A stretch of 64,000 nucleotides of DNA from Heterohyrax brucei (GCA_028571685.1 CM053148.1:87070001-87134000), one strand, 5' to 3'; positions 19,770 to 32,206 are shown, counted from the first letter of the stretch. Numbers and translations are program-made. The notes: generated by a model not told the origin, from the letters alone.

Positions 19770-22700
19770 TTATAACAGGGATCTCATACAAAATTTGTCC
19801 TCCTGACACTGACTGATTTCACTCAACATGATCTCTTCCAAATGAGACCATGTTATGAGATGTTTTCTAAAATCATCATTGTTTTTTATCACAGCATAGT
19901 GTTCCATAGAGTATATGCACCACAGTTTGCTTATCCACTCATCTGTTGATGGGCATCGGGGTTGATTCCAACTTTTTGCTATTGTGGACTGTGCTGCAGC
20001 AAACATTTGTGTACATGTGTCTGTTCATGTGACAACCTTTGTTTTTGAAGGATAAATTCCGAGCAGTGGGATTATAGGATCAAATGGTACATCTATTTCC
20101 AGCTGCTTAAGGAAGCACCAGATTGTTTTCCAAAGAAATTGTACCGTTTTGCAATCCCACCTGCAGTGTAGGAGAGTTCCAGTTTCTCCATAGCCTCTCC
20201 AGCTTTTTAGTTTATTTGCTTTTTGGATGATGGCCAACTTTGTTGGGGTGAGATGGTATCTCACTGTAGTTTTGATTTGAATTTCTTTAATAGCTAGTAA
20301 TCAGAGCAATTCTGCATGTGTCTTTCAGCTGCCTGGATATCCTCTTTAGAGAAGTGTCTGTCCATTTCCTTTGCCCACTGCTGAATTGGATTATTTATCT
20401 TTTTCTTGTTGGTATCTTGTAATACTTTATAGATTATGGAGATCAGATGTTGGTCTCACATAGAGTTGCCAAATATTTTTTCCCATTCTGTAGGTGGTCT
20501 TTTGATTAGTTTGATGAAGTCTTTGTATGAGCAAAAGTGTTTGATTCTTAATAGTACCCATTTATCTATTTTCGCTTCGTTGATCATACTTTGTTTGTCA
20601 GTTTGTAAAGTTTGTCTACATTGCGTATTAAAACTTCCATTATTGATCCTATTTTATCTTGGATGAGCTTGATCATTTAAGATTTTATCCAATTTGAGTT
20701 GGTTTTTGCGTTAAGTGGTGAGATATGGGTCTTGTTCAGTTTTTTGCATATGGATATCCAGTTTTGGCAGCACCATTTGTTAAAGAGACTGTTCTTATTC
20801 CTGTTAGAAATCTTGGGGACTTTTTCAAGTATCGGCCATTCATAGGAGGATGACGGCATCTCTGGGGCTCTCAATTCTGTTTCACTGGTCTACATGTCTC
20901 TTTTTGTACCAGAACCAGGCTGTTTTGACTACTGTGGCAGTGTAATAGGTTCTAAAGTCAGGTAGTGAGAGGTCTCCCAGTGTGTTCTTCTTCAGTAGTG
21001 CTTGACTTACATGAGGTTTCTTCCCTTTCCAAACAAAGTTGATTATTTGTTTCTCCATCTAATTAAAAAATATCACTGGAATTTGTATAGGGTTACATTA
21101 TATAAGTAGATTGCCTTGTGTAAAATCGACATTTTCACAATGTTCAATCTTCCTATCCATGAGCAGGGTAGATTACTCCATTTATGTCAGTCTCTCTTAG
21201 TTTCTTGTAGTAGGGTCTTGTAGTTCTCTTTGTAAAGATCTCTTATTTCTCTAGTTAGATTGATCCCTAGATATTTTATCTTCTTGGGGGCTATAATAAT
21301 TGGAATTGATTTGGTGATTTCTTCTTTAACAATCTTACTGCTGGTATAAAGGAATCCTACTGATTTACTTATGTTAATCTTGTATACTGTTACTTTGCTA
21401 AACTCCTCTATTAGTCTCAATAGTTTACTTATGGATTTCTTGGATTCTCTGTATAAGCAATCATATCATCTGCAAAGAGGGAAATTTTTACTTCTTCATT
21501 GCTGATATGGATGCCCTTTATTTCTTTGTCTTGTCTAATTGCTCTGGCTAGAACTTCTAGCACAACGCTGAATAGAAGTGGTGAAAGTGAGCATCCTTAT
21601 CTAGTTCCCATTCTCAAAGGGAATTCTTTCAGTCTTTCACCATTCAGGACGATGAAGGCAGTGTTTTTGTGTAGATGCTACTGATTGCGTAGAGGAATTT
21701 CCCCTCTATTCCTATTTTTCTGAGATTTTTTAAGCATGAATTCATGTTGAACTTTGTCAAATGCCTTTTCTGCATCAATTGACAAAATCAAGTGATTCTT
21801 ATCTTTTGTGTTATTAATGTAGTTGATTACATTAATTGGTTTTCTGGTGTTGAACCAGCCTTGCATCCCTGGAATGAAACCAACTTGATCACGATGACTT
21901 ATTTTTTTTATATGCTATTGAATTCTATTGGCTAGAATTTTGTTGAAGATTTTTGCATCTAGGTTCATGAGTGACATTTTTCTGTAATTTTCTTTTTATG
22001 TGGAGTCTTTGACTGGTTTTAGTATCAGGCTTATGCTGGCTTCATAGACCGAATTTTGGGGTATTCCATCCCTTTATATGGTGTGAAATAGCCTCAATAG
22101 TATAAGAGTTAACTCTTCTCTAAAAGTTCGGTAGAATTCTCCTGTGAAGCCATCTGGGCCAGGACTTTTTTGGTTGGTAGATTTTTTATGACTTTTCAAT
22201 CTCTTCCTTTGTGATAAATTTATTAAGTTGATCTACTTCTTCTTGTGATAATCTTGGTGAGTGATATGAATGTATAAATTTATCCATTACCTCTAGGTTT
22301 TCAAACCTGTTGGAGTACAGCCTTTCATAATATTCTGTTATGATATTTTTTATTTTAGCTGAGCCTGTTGTAACAACTCTCATCTCATTTCTTAATTGGG
22401 TTATTTTGTATCTTCTGCTGTTTTTCTTTTGTAAGGGTAGCCAATGGTTTATCAATTTTGTTGATCTTTTCAAAGAACCAGTTTTTGGTTTTGTTAATTT
22501 TTTTGATTGTTTTTCTACTCTCTAATTCATCTAGTTCTCCTCTAATCCTTATAATCTGTTTTCTTGTGGTGCCCAAAGGATTCTTCTGTTGCTCTTCTAC
22601 TTGTTAAAACTGTAAGGTTAATTCTTTAATTTGGGCCCTTTCTTCTTTCTGGATGTGTGCAGTTATAAGATAAACTGACCTCTGATCACTGTTTTGCTGT

Positions 22701-23534
22701 ATCCCATAAATTCTGGAAGGATGTGTTTTCATTCTCATTTAATTCTGTAAATTTCTTTATTTTTCCTTGATTTCTTTCATAACCCAAGGATTTTTGAGCA
22801 AAGCATTGTTCAGTTACCATAAATTTGAATTTCTACCTGTGCATTTTCTGTTATTCATTTCAACTTTTGTAGCTCTATTGTCGGAGAAGATACTTTGCAG
22901 TAAATCAATGATTTGGATTTTATTGAGAATTGCTTTATGACTATTATGGAGAATGTTCCACGTGTATTGGAGAAGAAGGTGTACTTATCCATTGAGGGAT
23001 GAAAAGATCTGTGTATGTTGATAAGATCAAGTTGGTTGGTTGTTGCAATAAGATCTGCATCTTTACTGAGATTTTTTCTGGATGATCTATCCATAACTGA
23101 AAGGGGAGTATTGAAGTCTCCAATTGTTATTGTGGAATGATCTATCTCATTTTTCAGTGTTGTCAGTATTTGCTCAATGTATTTAGGTGCTCTGGTATGG
23201 GGTGCATAAATATTTAATATAATTAAGTCCTACTTGAGTACTGAAACTTTCAGCAATAAATAGTGACCATCCTTGTCCACAATAGTGGATTTTCCATTAA
23301 AATGTGTTTTGTCTGAGATTAGTACCACATCTGCTTTTGTATATTTGTAGCTTGGTATATGTTACTTCATCCTTTAATTTTCAATTTGTTCATATCTTTA
23401 AGGTGTGTTTCTTGTAGGCAACATACAGATGGGTCATGTCCTTTGATCCAGGATGTCACTCACTGTCTCTTTCCTGGAGCTTTCAGTCCATTTACATTCA
23501 GTGTAATTATTGATAGGTATGTGCTTAGTGCCAT
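19770..23534 (-). pseudogene. L1 ORF2 (endonuclease - reverse transcriptase), broken
   Basis: Length of about 3765 bp fits a normal ORF2. It starts MALSTYLSIITLNVNGLK, the endonuclease N-terminus, with its ATG complement at 23532-23534. The endonuclease continues around 22855-23094. Reverse transcriptase shows [13 protein letters not shown] (in 21678-21866) and an intact FADD catalytic box at 21465-21476. The C-terminus (YSMEHYAVIKNNDDFRKH) ends at 19770. Frames are broken repeatedly, so no protein is made. Confidence 0.85.
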
Positions 23535-23961
23535 TTTGATGTAATTACTTTCATGTTGATGTTTTCTATGTTGCTGTTAGTGTTCTGTTCTGGACCATTC
23601 TTCTTTATGAGTTGTTGTTTCAGTGTTGGTTTTATATTCACTGAGACTCCTGTATTGCATTTCTTATTTTGATACAATGCATTGTTAATTTGCTTATGGC
23701 TACATAAGCATACTGAACATACTGAACATACTAAGATTAAACCCAATTTTAACTACTGCATAACTCTTAAACTGCCTCTGCATCTGAAATGACTGCAACT
23801 ACTGTAGTGTATCCCTCTTTTAATGTGATCATATTATAGTTGTCATGATATGATCACAGATTCCTTCATTTTAATACTGGAGCTTTGATTAAGTTTTGTG
23901 ACTTCCCTAACTGATTAAAATTTTGGATGATGTATCCTGAATTGTCACTCTAAATATACAT
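23535..23961 (-). other. L1 inter-ORF spacer
   Basis: About 430 bp lie between the ORF1 stop and the ORF2 start. This is longer than the spacer of typical primate L1s. No further domain is seen. Confidence 0.5.
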
Positions 23962-24916
23962 TTAATGGTTCGATTTTTCTAAGCAAAGAGCTTCTTTCAA
24001 AATTTCATGTAATTTTGGTTTAGTTTTTACAAAGTCTCTAAACTTCTCTTTATCTTCAAAAGTCTTAATTTCACCATTATATTTGATGGATAATTTTGTA
24101 GGATAAGTAATTCTTGGATGGAAGTTTGTCTCCTTCAGGGCTTTGAATGTGCTGCCCACTGTTTTCTAGCCAGCGTTGTATCTGCAGAGAAGTAAGATGA
24201 AACCCTACAGGGTTCCCCTTGGAGTGTTAGCTTTGCTTTGAGCCTTGGTGCCTTCAGGAGCATTTGTTTATGTTTCATCCTACAAAACTTAATTATAATA
24301 TGTCTTGGCTTCTTTCTTTTGGGGTCTAGCTTCTGTGGTGTTCGATAAACTTCTTGGATACTTATGTTCTCTTTGCTTATAATCTTAGGAAAGTCTTCTG
24401 TCAGCATCTCTACAGCAATACTCTCTATATTGTCATTAATCCCTCCTTGTTCAGGAACTTCAATTAAACATAAATTATTCCTCTTAATGGAGTCCCACAT
24501 GTTTCTTAATGCTTCTTCATTTTTCTTACTTATTTTTTCTGATTTCTCCTCATAAATGCTGGTGTCAGTTCCTCTGTCTTCAAGGTCACTGAGTCTAACG
24601 TCTGTCTGTTCAATCCTACTCTTTTGACTTTGGACTGAATTATCTAAGTCTGTCGTTTTTTTACTGGTCTGATGTATTTCAGATCATTATGCTCCATCAG
24701 TTCAAATAGCTTACTAAATTTTTCATTTTGTTCTACTGCATTTTGTTTAATCTCTAGGAGGGTTCTATACGTAATTCTTTTGTACTTGACCTCTGATAGA
24801 TTCGGAAAGGCTTCTTCATCTGGGAAATCTTTTGAATCTTTATTCTGAGAATTTTCTACAGCATTTGAATGCTGTTTCTTTAAATGATTAATTATGGTCT
24901 GCTGCCTGTGTGACAT
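23962..24916 (-). pseudogene. L1 ORF1 (RNA-binding protein), broken
   Basis: About 318 codons in three pieces. The N-terminal part (24644-24916) starts MSHRQQTIINHLKKQ and is lysine/glutamate-rich, as in the coiled-coil region. The middle (24135-24500) contains FPKIISKENISIQEVYRTP, the RRM-type core. The end contains FHPRITYPTKLSI and a final helical region (23962-24159). Frameshifts separate the pieces. Confidence 0.8.
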
Positions 24917-25181
24917 CTAGACTCTACATTTTTCTCCAGCTCTGTCTGGGACCCTCTGGTGCTAGCACTGCACTGTTTTAAAGAAATACCTACATGAGAA
25001 ATAACTGTCAACAGTGTCCCTTAATCATTGATGAAAAGGTTAGAGGTAGTGAGTTGAAATATTGCAAGGTAAAATATTGTGGTTTGAGATACAGATAATG
25101 TTGATACATGTTGAAGAACACAACCAGCGTTATTGGATTGTACATGTAGAAAATGATGAATAGGTTTACCTTTTACTGTGT

Positions 25182-25250
25182 GTATAGGGTCACTATGAGT
25201 TGGAATCAACTCTGTGGCAGAGAGTTCTTTTTTGGTTTGGTGTATATTTA
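25182..25250 (+). repeat. AfroSINE, strongly 5'-truncated
   Basis: Only the tail half, 'TATAGGGTCACTATGAGTTG' to 'TTTTTTGGTTTGGTG', is present. Confidence 0.85.
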
Positions 25251-25794
25251 CACCAAAATCAAAATAAAAAGATTTAGAGATACCAACAGCTACTTGTATC
25301 TCAGATATGTTGGAACCGTATATTGCATTCAGAGTGCCCTAAAGCATGCTGGTGTCTGGGATGTCCAGCTTAGGATAGAGTTTATGATGATGCCCAGTGT
25401 TTACACTGGAAAAGAAAACCTGCAGTAGCTTTTGAAATCTGTTCTTTACTTGTGTAGTAAGATGTGTCCGCTTTCCCCAGTCTCTGGAAATACAACATTC
25501 ATTGTCCTTGAATTTAGCAATAATATTATTGGATTTCCAGCTCTGCTCACCTTTGTTTGATTCTATTGTGGAGAACATACACAGAGGCAAGTTGAGAAAG
25601 GAGGAGGAAGCTAGGGTTAGGAAGACCTAGGCTTAATTTTGACTCTACTAGAGGGTATCTATTTTTAAAAAGTATATGAATATATCTTTCCCATCCACTA
25701 CAAATTTTTTAATAGTCACACAAGTTAACATATAAGTGCGATGTCACTTATAAAGTTCTGGACAAAACTAGTCCTAGTATTTCAATTAACTAAT
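25251..25794. other. Nothing recognised
   Basis: No gene or repeat recognised. Confidence 0.4.
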
Positions 25795-25945
25795 TAAATA
25801 AATAAACACACTGTCCAGTTGATTTCAGCTCATAACAACTGTATAAGACAGAGTAGAAATGCTCCACAGAGTCTCCCACAAGCGGGAGGTGGATTCGAAC
25901 TACCAACATTTTGGTTAGCAGTTGTAGCACTCAGCCACTATATAA
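25795..25945 (-). repeat. AfroSINE
   Basis: Minus copy with 'GACAGAGTAGAAATGCTCC', 'GGATTCGAACTACCAAC' and 'GGTTAGCAGTTG'. Confidence 0.87.
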
Positions 25946-25964
25946 AGCCAGCCACTATATAGGA

Positions 25965-26590
25965 TCATTTTTATTGCAATCTTGTGTGACAGAAAACTCC
26001 CCCCAAACATTATCAGAGTAGTTTTGCTTCTTTCTAGAGTCAGCTACTTCATTTTCTTTTTTATTATGACTGAGTGAAAATGTACATTCCCGTATAAATT
26101 TACATGCCCAACTGTATGCAGTTTCCACTGCTTTCCCTGCTGGTGACAGCACACTATTCCTCTCTGCTCCATACATGTCTCATCCTCCCAACAGTCTCCT
26201 TTCCCCTCCTCTCCACCCACTCTCCTTCCTCCAGCCAGATGTCAGCAGGATGATATCCTATAGATTCATAGAACCATAAAGTGCATCCAATGTATGGTCA
26301 TTCTGTGCCGCCAAGTCCAATCCACTTGTGTCCAAAGAGAGGACCTTCATCATGATTTATGGGCAAGGGCAGCATCAGGGCCAGAGGCCATGCTCCCAGG
26401 GGAACCCCAAAACCACTGGGCCATCAACTGAGGTCTTTTAGTGGAGATCTCAGGGTGCACCCCTTTTTATTCTTATGTTGCCAGTGAGACTCAACTTAGT
26501 GAGCTCCATAACAGCTATCACTGGTAGTGGCCAGGCACCATCTGGTTCTACTGGTCCCAAGTCGATGTAGGCATCTACTTCATTTTCTGT
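25965..26590 (-). repeat. L1 3' UTR fragment
   Basis: Complement of the same UTR as in 18450-19360: 'TTTTATTATGACTGAGTG', 'CCTCTCCACCCACTCTCC', 'GCCATGCTCCCAGGGG' and 'GGCCAGGCACCATCTGG'. Confidence 0.75.
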
Positions 26591-26983
26591 TTCTATGTAA
26601 TTGGGTAATCATAATTTAACTCTGTCAGGCATTTGTTATATAAACCACCCTTACACTCAGTGCTTAACACAATTATTTATTGTTAATATTATCTAATTAC
26701 CATTTTGTGACTTGGCTGATCTCATCTGAATTGGTGTAACAATGAGTTTGGGGAGAGTTAGCTGATAAGTCTGGCCTCATCTGGGATAACTTGGCTCCCT
26801 TTATTTGTTTTTCATCCTCTATGAAGAGCAAGCACACTGAGCATGTCCATCTCATGGCCATAGCAGAAGTAACATAGCCAGCAGGCTTTCTGGCTTTCTC
26901 TTGTGTATAACTACTAGCATTACACTGGAGAAAGCAAGTCACATGGACAAGACTTGGATTGGGAAATTGCACCTCTCAACACT
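26591..26983. other. Degenerate repeat-like stretch
   Basis: A block near 26910-26960 ('GGAGAAAGCAAGTCACATGG') recalls an old mammalian LTR or DNA element, but the family cannot be named. Confidence 0.3.
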
Positions 26984-27087
26984 TGTCCAAGTTATCTAGT
27001 GCTGTGATATCATCAATGCCATTAAGTAGGTGGTTTTAACAAATAGAAATCTATTCTCTCATGTTAGGAGGCTCAAAGTCTGAATTC
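26984..27087 (-). repeat. MLT1-like MaLR LTR end
   Basis: Reads 'AAGTTATCTAGTGCTGTGAT' to 'CTCATGTTAGGAGGCTC', the complement of a MaLR LTR 3' end. It abuts an oppositely oriented copy. Confidence 0.55.
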
Positions 27088-27525
27088 TCTGTTTTGTCAT
27101 CTGATACGATTTTCCTATATGTTGTAAACCCTGTCTCTATGATATTAACGTGATTAGTGGCAGTTATATTGAGGAGGCAGGAGTCAAGTTACAACATTAG
27201 ATTGTGTTTTAAACCAACATATTTGAGGTATAAAATTCACAAGCTATCAGAGATATGGGAGAACTTACACCATTAAGAAAAACAGCACCAGGAGCAGGGA
27301 ACATCCCTCAGAATAGGATCCCTGTACTCAAGAAACTCCTAGACCAGGGCAAGATAGGTGAAAAAGAACTTCCTTCAGAGTCAACAGAGAAAGAAAGCCT
27401 ATCCTTGGAGCTGATGCCCTAAATCTGGACTTGTAGACTACTGGACTGTGAGAGAATAATTTTTTCTTTGTTAAAGCCATCCACTTGCTGTATTTCTGTT
27501 AAAAGAGCACCATAAAACTAAGACA
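27088..27525 (+). repeat. MLT1-like MaLR LTR
   Basis: Plus sense: 'GATTTTCCTATATGTTG', 'GATATTAACGTGATTAGTGG', 'AACTCCTAGACCAGGGC'-like block, 'TTGTTAAAGCCATCCACTTG' and the terminal 'AACTAAGACA'. The pattern matches the copy at 46234-46741. Confidence 0.65.
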
Positions 27526-27582
27526 ATAATGTTTGTATTATATATAACTACTATTTATATGCAACTGCATATACATATGGAA

Positions 27583-27748
27583 ACACTGATCACATAGTGG
27601 TTATGTGACACAGCTGCTAACCAGAGGGTCCACAGTTCAAATCTGCCAGCAGCTCCTTGGAAACTCTACAGGGTAGTTCTACTTTGTCTATAGGGTTGCT
27701 ATGAGTTGGAATCCGCTTGAGGACAGTGCATTTGGTTTGGTTTGCACA
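27583..27748 (+). repeat. AfroSINE
   Basis: Plus copy with 'GCTGCTAACCAGAGGGTCC', 'CTCCTTGGAAACTCTACAGG' and tail 'GCATTTGGTTTGGTTT'. Confidence 0.88.
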
Positions 27749-27767
27749 TATATGAATACATATACTT

Positions 27768-27965
27768 GTTGTTAGCTGCCCTGAGTCAATTCCAGCTCAT
27801 GGTAACTCATGTGTGCTGAGCCTAAAACTGTGCTTCATAAGGCTTATAAGGCGGTGAGCTTTCGAAAGCACATTGCCAGGCTTGTCATCTGAGTCACTTC
27901 TGAGAGCTATACCTTGGATGACACAAAAGGTTTAACACTTGATTGCTAACAGAATAGTCAGTGAT
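27768..27965 (-). repeat. AfroSINE longer subtype
   Basis: Minus copy with 'AGTCAATTCCAGCTCATGG', 'GCACATTGCCAGGCTTGTC' and a degraded head. Confidence 0.65.
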
Positions 27966-28019
27966 TTGCATTCACTTAGAGATGCCTTGAAGGAATCCCC
28001 TGCTAATTATTTCAGAAAA

Positions 28020-28112
28020 AAAGTCAGCTCTGTACATTCTGTGCAATACAGTTCTACTCTGATACACACGATAGCACCATAATTCAGAATCGACCCCAAG
28101 GCAACTGGTCAA
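28020..28112 (+). repeat. AfroSINE longer subtype, tail half
   Basis: 'GCAATACAGTTCTACTCTG' through 'AGAATCGACCCCAAGGCAAC'; the head is missing. Confidence 0.65.
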
Positions 28113-28985
28113 ATGACACATGTATATGTTCTCTTTACAAACCAAGCCATGTTTTACTTATACAATTGTGGTAACAATTTAAATTAAGCATCAGTATAGA
28201 AAGCAATGTGATATAATCAATGACGCCTCTACTTTCTCTACATGTATGACAAAAGTCTGTTTTCCTGCTTAGCATAGTCCCTACAATTGACAATTTGAAA
28301 GAACTTAACTGTTCCCATAGTTCTTCTTTTCTTTTCTAGCAGATATTTTAATGAACAAATTCACTTTATACCAGCCAAGTGCCGTCGAGTAGGATTCATT
28401 TTATAGCACACTTATAAAATTTATTCTGATTTGAATCATATTTATTTTTTTGCTAAATCAGACATACATGATTTTATTAGTGCTTTTAGGTTTTTTCACA
28501 ACATTACATTTGCTATCATGAAGTTATTAAAGATAATTTGTTTTATGATTATTGCATTTTTCTAAATATGTACTTTTCAACATACTTTGCATTTATAGTC
28601 TAACTGACTTTGCCGAAGCTGATATTGTCTGAAAGAGAAGTTGATAATTATTCTCCAATGCCCCCTTTGTCATATTTATGCTTAGTTCAGCCTATTAATA
28701 ATAAAATTGCATTTAGTTTTAGCATGCTCTTCATTTCCCTTTGTATGTGTTTGTGTGAAGTAGTAATTGTAATAGCTTAAATTTAAGTTCATACATCAAC
28801 ATAAGATCATTTAAAGCCAAACTAGTTTTGGCTAATATTTTGTAGGGCGAAGATGCTAACTTAGACATTTAAAAGAAGGTAATGAAATGTAGATACATTT
28901 AATAGAGGTCAAGGTTGTCTCTTTAAGAAGCAGAAGGGTTCAGGTTTATTTAAGCCAAAAAAATTGTGAACCAAAGTTGACATGA
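28113..28985. other. AT-rich stretch with one micro-insertion
   Basis: Nothing recognised apart from the 23-bp SINE-tail insert at 28371-28393. Confidence 0.45.
28371..28393 (-). repeat. Tail-only SINE micro-insertion, 23 bp
   Basis: Only CCAGCCAAGTGCCGTCGAGT plus AGG is present, the 3' terminus of the GGATCC-type AfroSINE in minus sense. It is flanked by ATTCACTTTATA (28359-28370) and ATTCATTTTATA (28394-28405), a 12-bp duplication with one mismatch. Confidence 0.7.
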
Positions 28986-29550
28986 TGTTTTAGTTATCTA
29001 ATGCTGCTATAACAGAAACACCGTAAGTGGATGACTTTAATGAAAAGAAATTTATCCTCTTATAGTCTAGGAGGCTACAAATTCAAATTCTGTGCACTAG
29101 CTCAGCGGAAGGCTTTCTCTCTCTGTTGTCTGGAGGAAGCTCCTTGTTGTCAGTCTTGCCTCGGTCTAGGAACTTCTCTGCATAGAAATCTCAGGTCCAC
29201 AGGATGCTCTCTGCTCCCAGCAGTGCTTTCTTGGTGGTATGAAGTCATCTGCCTCTCCCTTCTCTCTCCTTTCATGTCTTCTAAGATAAGAAGTGATGCA
29301 GGCCATACCCCAGAGAAACTTCCCTTACACCGGATCAGGGATGCAACCTGAGCAGGGTGTTATATTCCCACCCTCATCCTCCTTAACATTATCTAATCTA
29401 ATTTCATTAACCACGGAAGGAAATAAGGATTTGCAATTCATAGGGAAGTCATACCAGATGCCAACACAGAGGGTGATCACACAATACTGGGAATCATGAC
29501 TTAGCCTAATTGACATATATGATTTAGGGGAACACAATTCAATCCATGAT
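28986..29550 (-). repeat. MLT1-like MaLR LTR
   Basis: Starts 'TGTTTTAGTTATCTAATGC', continues 'ATAACAGAAACACCGTAAG' and 'AGTCTAGGAGGCTACAAATT', and ends 'GGGGAACACAATTCAATCC'. This is the complement of a complete MaLR LTR. Shadow frames inside are not genes. Confidence 0.72.
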
Positions 29551-30404
29551 GCATGATCTTCTGCTAATATTTACCTGTCCTGAGATATTAAAGAAGTCAC
29601 ATCTGTTTTATGATCTAAACAAAAAACCCAAACAAAACAAAACCATCCCAAGAACTAAGATAATAATCAACCTTGTATCTTTTTTCTTAGCATAAGTCAA
29701 GTAAAAGTTAAAATGCCAAGCAAATTCTAGTGTAATAAATCTACAAACTAATTTGAGTCCAAAGCTGGTCATTATCATTGTAAACAGTAGTGTCTGCCTA
29801 GCGGAAGATGTCTCGGTAACTTCACAGGAATGCAAGTTTGTGTTTCACAACTGACAAAAACAGACATGCTTGTCAAGGAAACTTGTCAAAATTTAGTTTC
29901 TCAGCAAACTGAGCATCTAAGCTTTATTTGTGTCTACATTGAATGTTATACGTGCACACATAGATATGCATCCTTATGCTATTCCAGAGGACAAAAGTAT
30001 TTCAGGCTGTGGAAACAGTTGAGAGACCACCCAATGGTAGACATGGAGAAGGCATACAGAGGAAACCTTCAAACTTGAAGCAGAGATTAAAATTCAGTAG
30101 GAAAAGTTATTCTAGGACTCTGAGCAAGTAACTTTTGTAACCCGACTGTCATCTTAGGTAAATAGGTCCAGTAGTAACACTGAAACTAGATTAAACAAGG
30201 TACAGAACAAAGGACTATCAACATTAAACTGAAGCAGAAGCATAAGCAAAAGGATTGGTAAAAATGAAGAGGAAATACAACACACAGATAACTTGATAAC
30301 AGAAAGGATGTAAGCGTGTAGGAGAAAGAAGAGTTAAATATACAGTTTTAAGTTTTCTACTGGAAGTATAAACCCACTAATGAAACCCTCTGCCGTATAT
30401 GGAA
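29551..30404. other. Nothing recognised
   Basis: No supported gene or repeat. Confidence 0.45.
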
Positions 30405-30490
30405 TACATATATAGATCTGTACGTGTGCATATATATATGTGTATATATATGCACACATATTTAAATTGCTTTTGCACACACACGCGTGC
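30405..30490. repeat. TA/CA microsatellite
   Basis: Alternating TA, TG and CA runs. Confidence 0.85.
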
Positions 30491-30514
30491 ACAAGCATTA
30501 CCAATAGTCATTAC

Positions 30515-30712
30515 TACTAGTTGTTGTTGAGTTGATTACAACTCATGTGGACCCAACGTGTATCAGAGTAGAAATTTTCTCCAGAGTTTTCAGTGGCTGA
30601 TTTTTTCAGCAGCAGATGGTTAGAACTTCCTGTAGAGGTTCTTCTGGATGCCCTCAAACCTGTAATCTTTCCATCAGCAGTGATGCACTTAACTGTGCCA
30701 CCCAGGGACATT
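30515..30712 (-). repeat. AfroSINE longer subtype
   Basis: Minus copy with 'GAGTTTTCAGTGGCTG', 'TTTTTTCAGCAGCAGATGG' and the head complement ending 'CTGTGCCACCCAGGGA'. Confidence 0.8.
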
Positions 30713-30875
30713 AAGTCAACTTTACTGAGCTATAATCTGCATATAGTAAAATTAGTCACTCTCCGAGGTCATTGGGGAATAAAAATAGAACAATACTATA
30801 AAATGCTACCATACAATAACCAAGAACTTTGAAAACCAAAAATATACCAGCATTGAAAGAATTTGGTTTAATAAC

Positions 30876-31382
30876 TGTCTTAGTCTTCTAGTGCTTCTGT
30901 AACAGAGTTACCACAAGTGGACGGTTTTAAAAAGAGAAATTTTATTTTGTCACAGTCTAGTAGGTTAAACGTCCACATTCAGGATGTCAGTTTCAGGGGA
31001 AGGCTTTCTCTGCTGGCTCTGGAGGAAGGTCCTTGTTGTCAAACTTCTCCTGGACTAGCAGCTTCTAAGGCATAGGGACCCCCTGTCCTTTTCAAAGGAT
31101 ATGCTCAGCAGCAGGCACTGTTTTTTGATGGTAAGAAGTCCTCAGCTCTCCAGTTGGCTCCTGTTCTATACATCGCAAGAGGCGCCCCGAGACATGAGAC
31201 AATCCCACACATTATGTCCTGCCCCATCAACTCAACCGCTGCCCATCCTCCCTCATTAACATCACTCAGGTAGGGTATACAAGGTAAAGGGACGTCACAC
31301 AGTACTGGGAATCATGACCCAGCCAAACTGCCACATGTATTTCTACACACATTTTGGGGGGAAGACAGTTCAGTGCATGACA
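30876..31382 (-). repeat. MLT1-like MaLR LTR
   Basis: Starts 'TGTCTTAGTCTTCTAGTGC', contains 'TCTGGAGGAAGGTCCTTG' and ends 'TTTTGGGGGGAAGACAGTTC'. Same family as 28986-29550. Confidence 0.72.
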
Positions 31383-32206
31383 ATGACTATCCCCAAAAGA
31401 TCCTAAAGAAACACCTTTTTGCATTTTCTTAGTACAGTAAATGCCTATGGAATCAGTGCCGAATCCAGAGCGTAGGAAATTTTCATTCATTTCCCTTTAA
31501 GAATAGATTTTAACCTATTTAATTCTTTAAAATATCACATGAAATCAATTACTTTACATTCATTAACAGGAACCACGAGTACAGATTTTTACCATGTAAG
31601 TGTACATGGGCGTTTCTAATAGACAAGGAGCTAATATTTAAAGAACCTGATTCCAGAATCCTTGACACAGATGTAAATTAATGTAAAACCTAAGGCCACA
31701 AAGGAAGTAATCTTTCTAAATTGCTATCATCTTTTAAACATTAGTTGAACACTTGGGCAGTACTACTGTACAAATCCATTGTCAGTTATTTGGGAATGAC
31801 TAAATGCAAGTTTTGAATAATAAATCTGACAATTGGGCATGTAATTTCATCAGAACACCATCATAACAAAAATGTTATTGAAGGCTTATTTTATCAGTTG
31901 TCGATAAAAGGAAAATGCATTAATTAGACTAAGGGAAAACCTGTAACAGTTTTGAAGATGAAAATTTCTTTGCACGTGATAAAGTGTCTGCATCTATAAA
32001 ATGAGCTTTTTTTTTCTCCTAATGAACTGCTTTTATGTAGATATTTCCTCAGTGTTCTCTCATTTTGAAATGGAAAATAAGACAGATTATTTAGTGAACT
32101 GTTACTTCTCATGTTACTTTTTGTTTCTCCAAAAAGATTTTAAGCTTTCTGAGGGCAGGGATCATGCCTTCTTTTGTATTTTCTACAACACTGTATTGCT
32201 TCTCTA
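31383..32206. other. Nothing recognised
   Basis: AT-rich, with no supported gene or repeat. Confidence 0.45.

Larger units (their letters stand above)
19600..24990 (-). mobile_element. Near full-length, decayed L1 LINE
   Basis: Both L1 open frames are recognisable in order on the minus strand, with a short 3' UTR (about 19600-19769) and a truncated 5' UTR. Many stops and frameshifts make it inactive. The 3' UTR is much shorter than that of the plus-strand L1 at 17797-19424, so the two belong to different subfamilies or this one lost its UTR. Confidence 0.88.
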
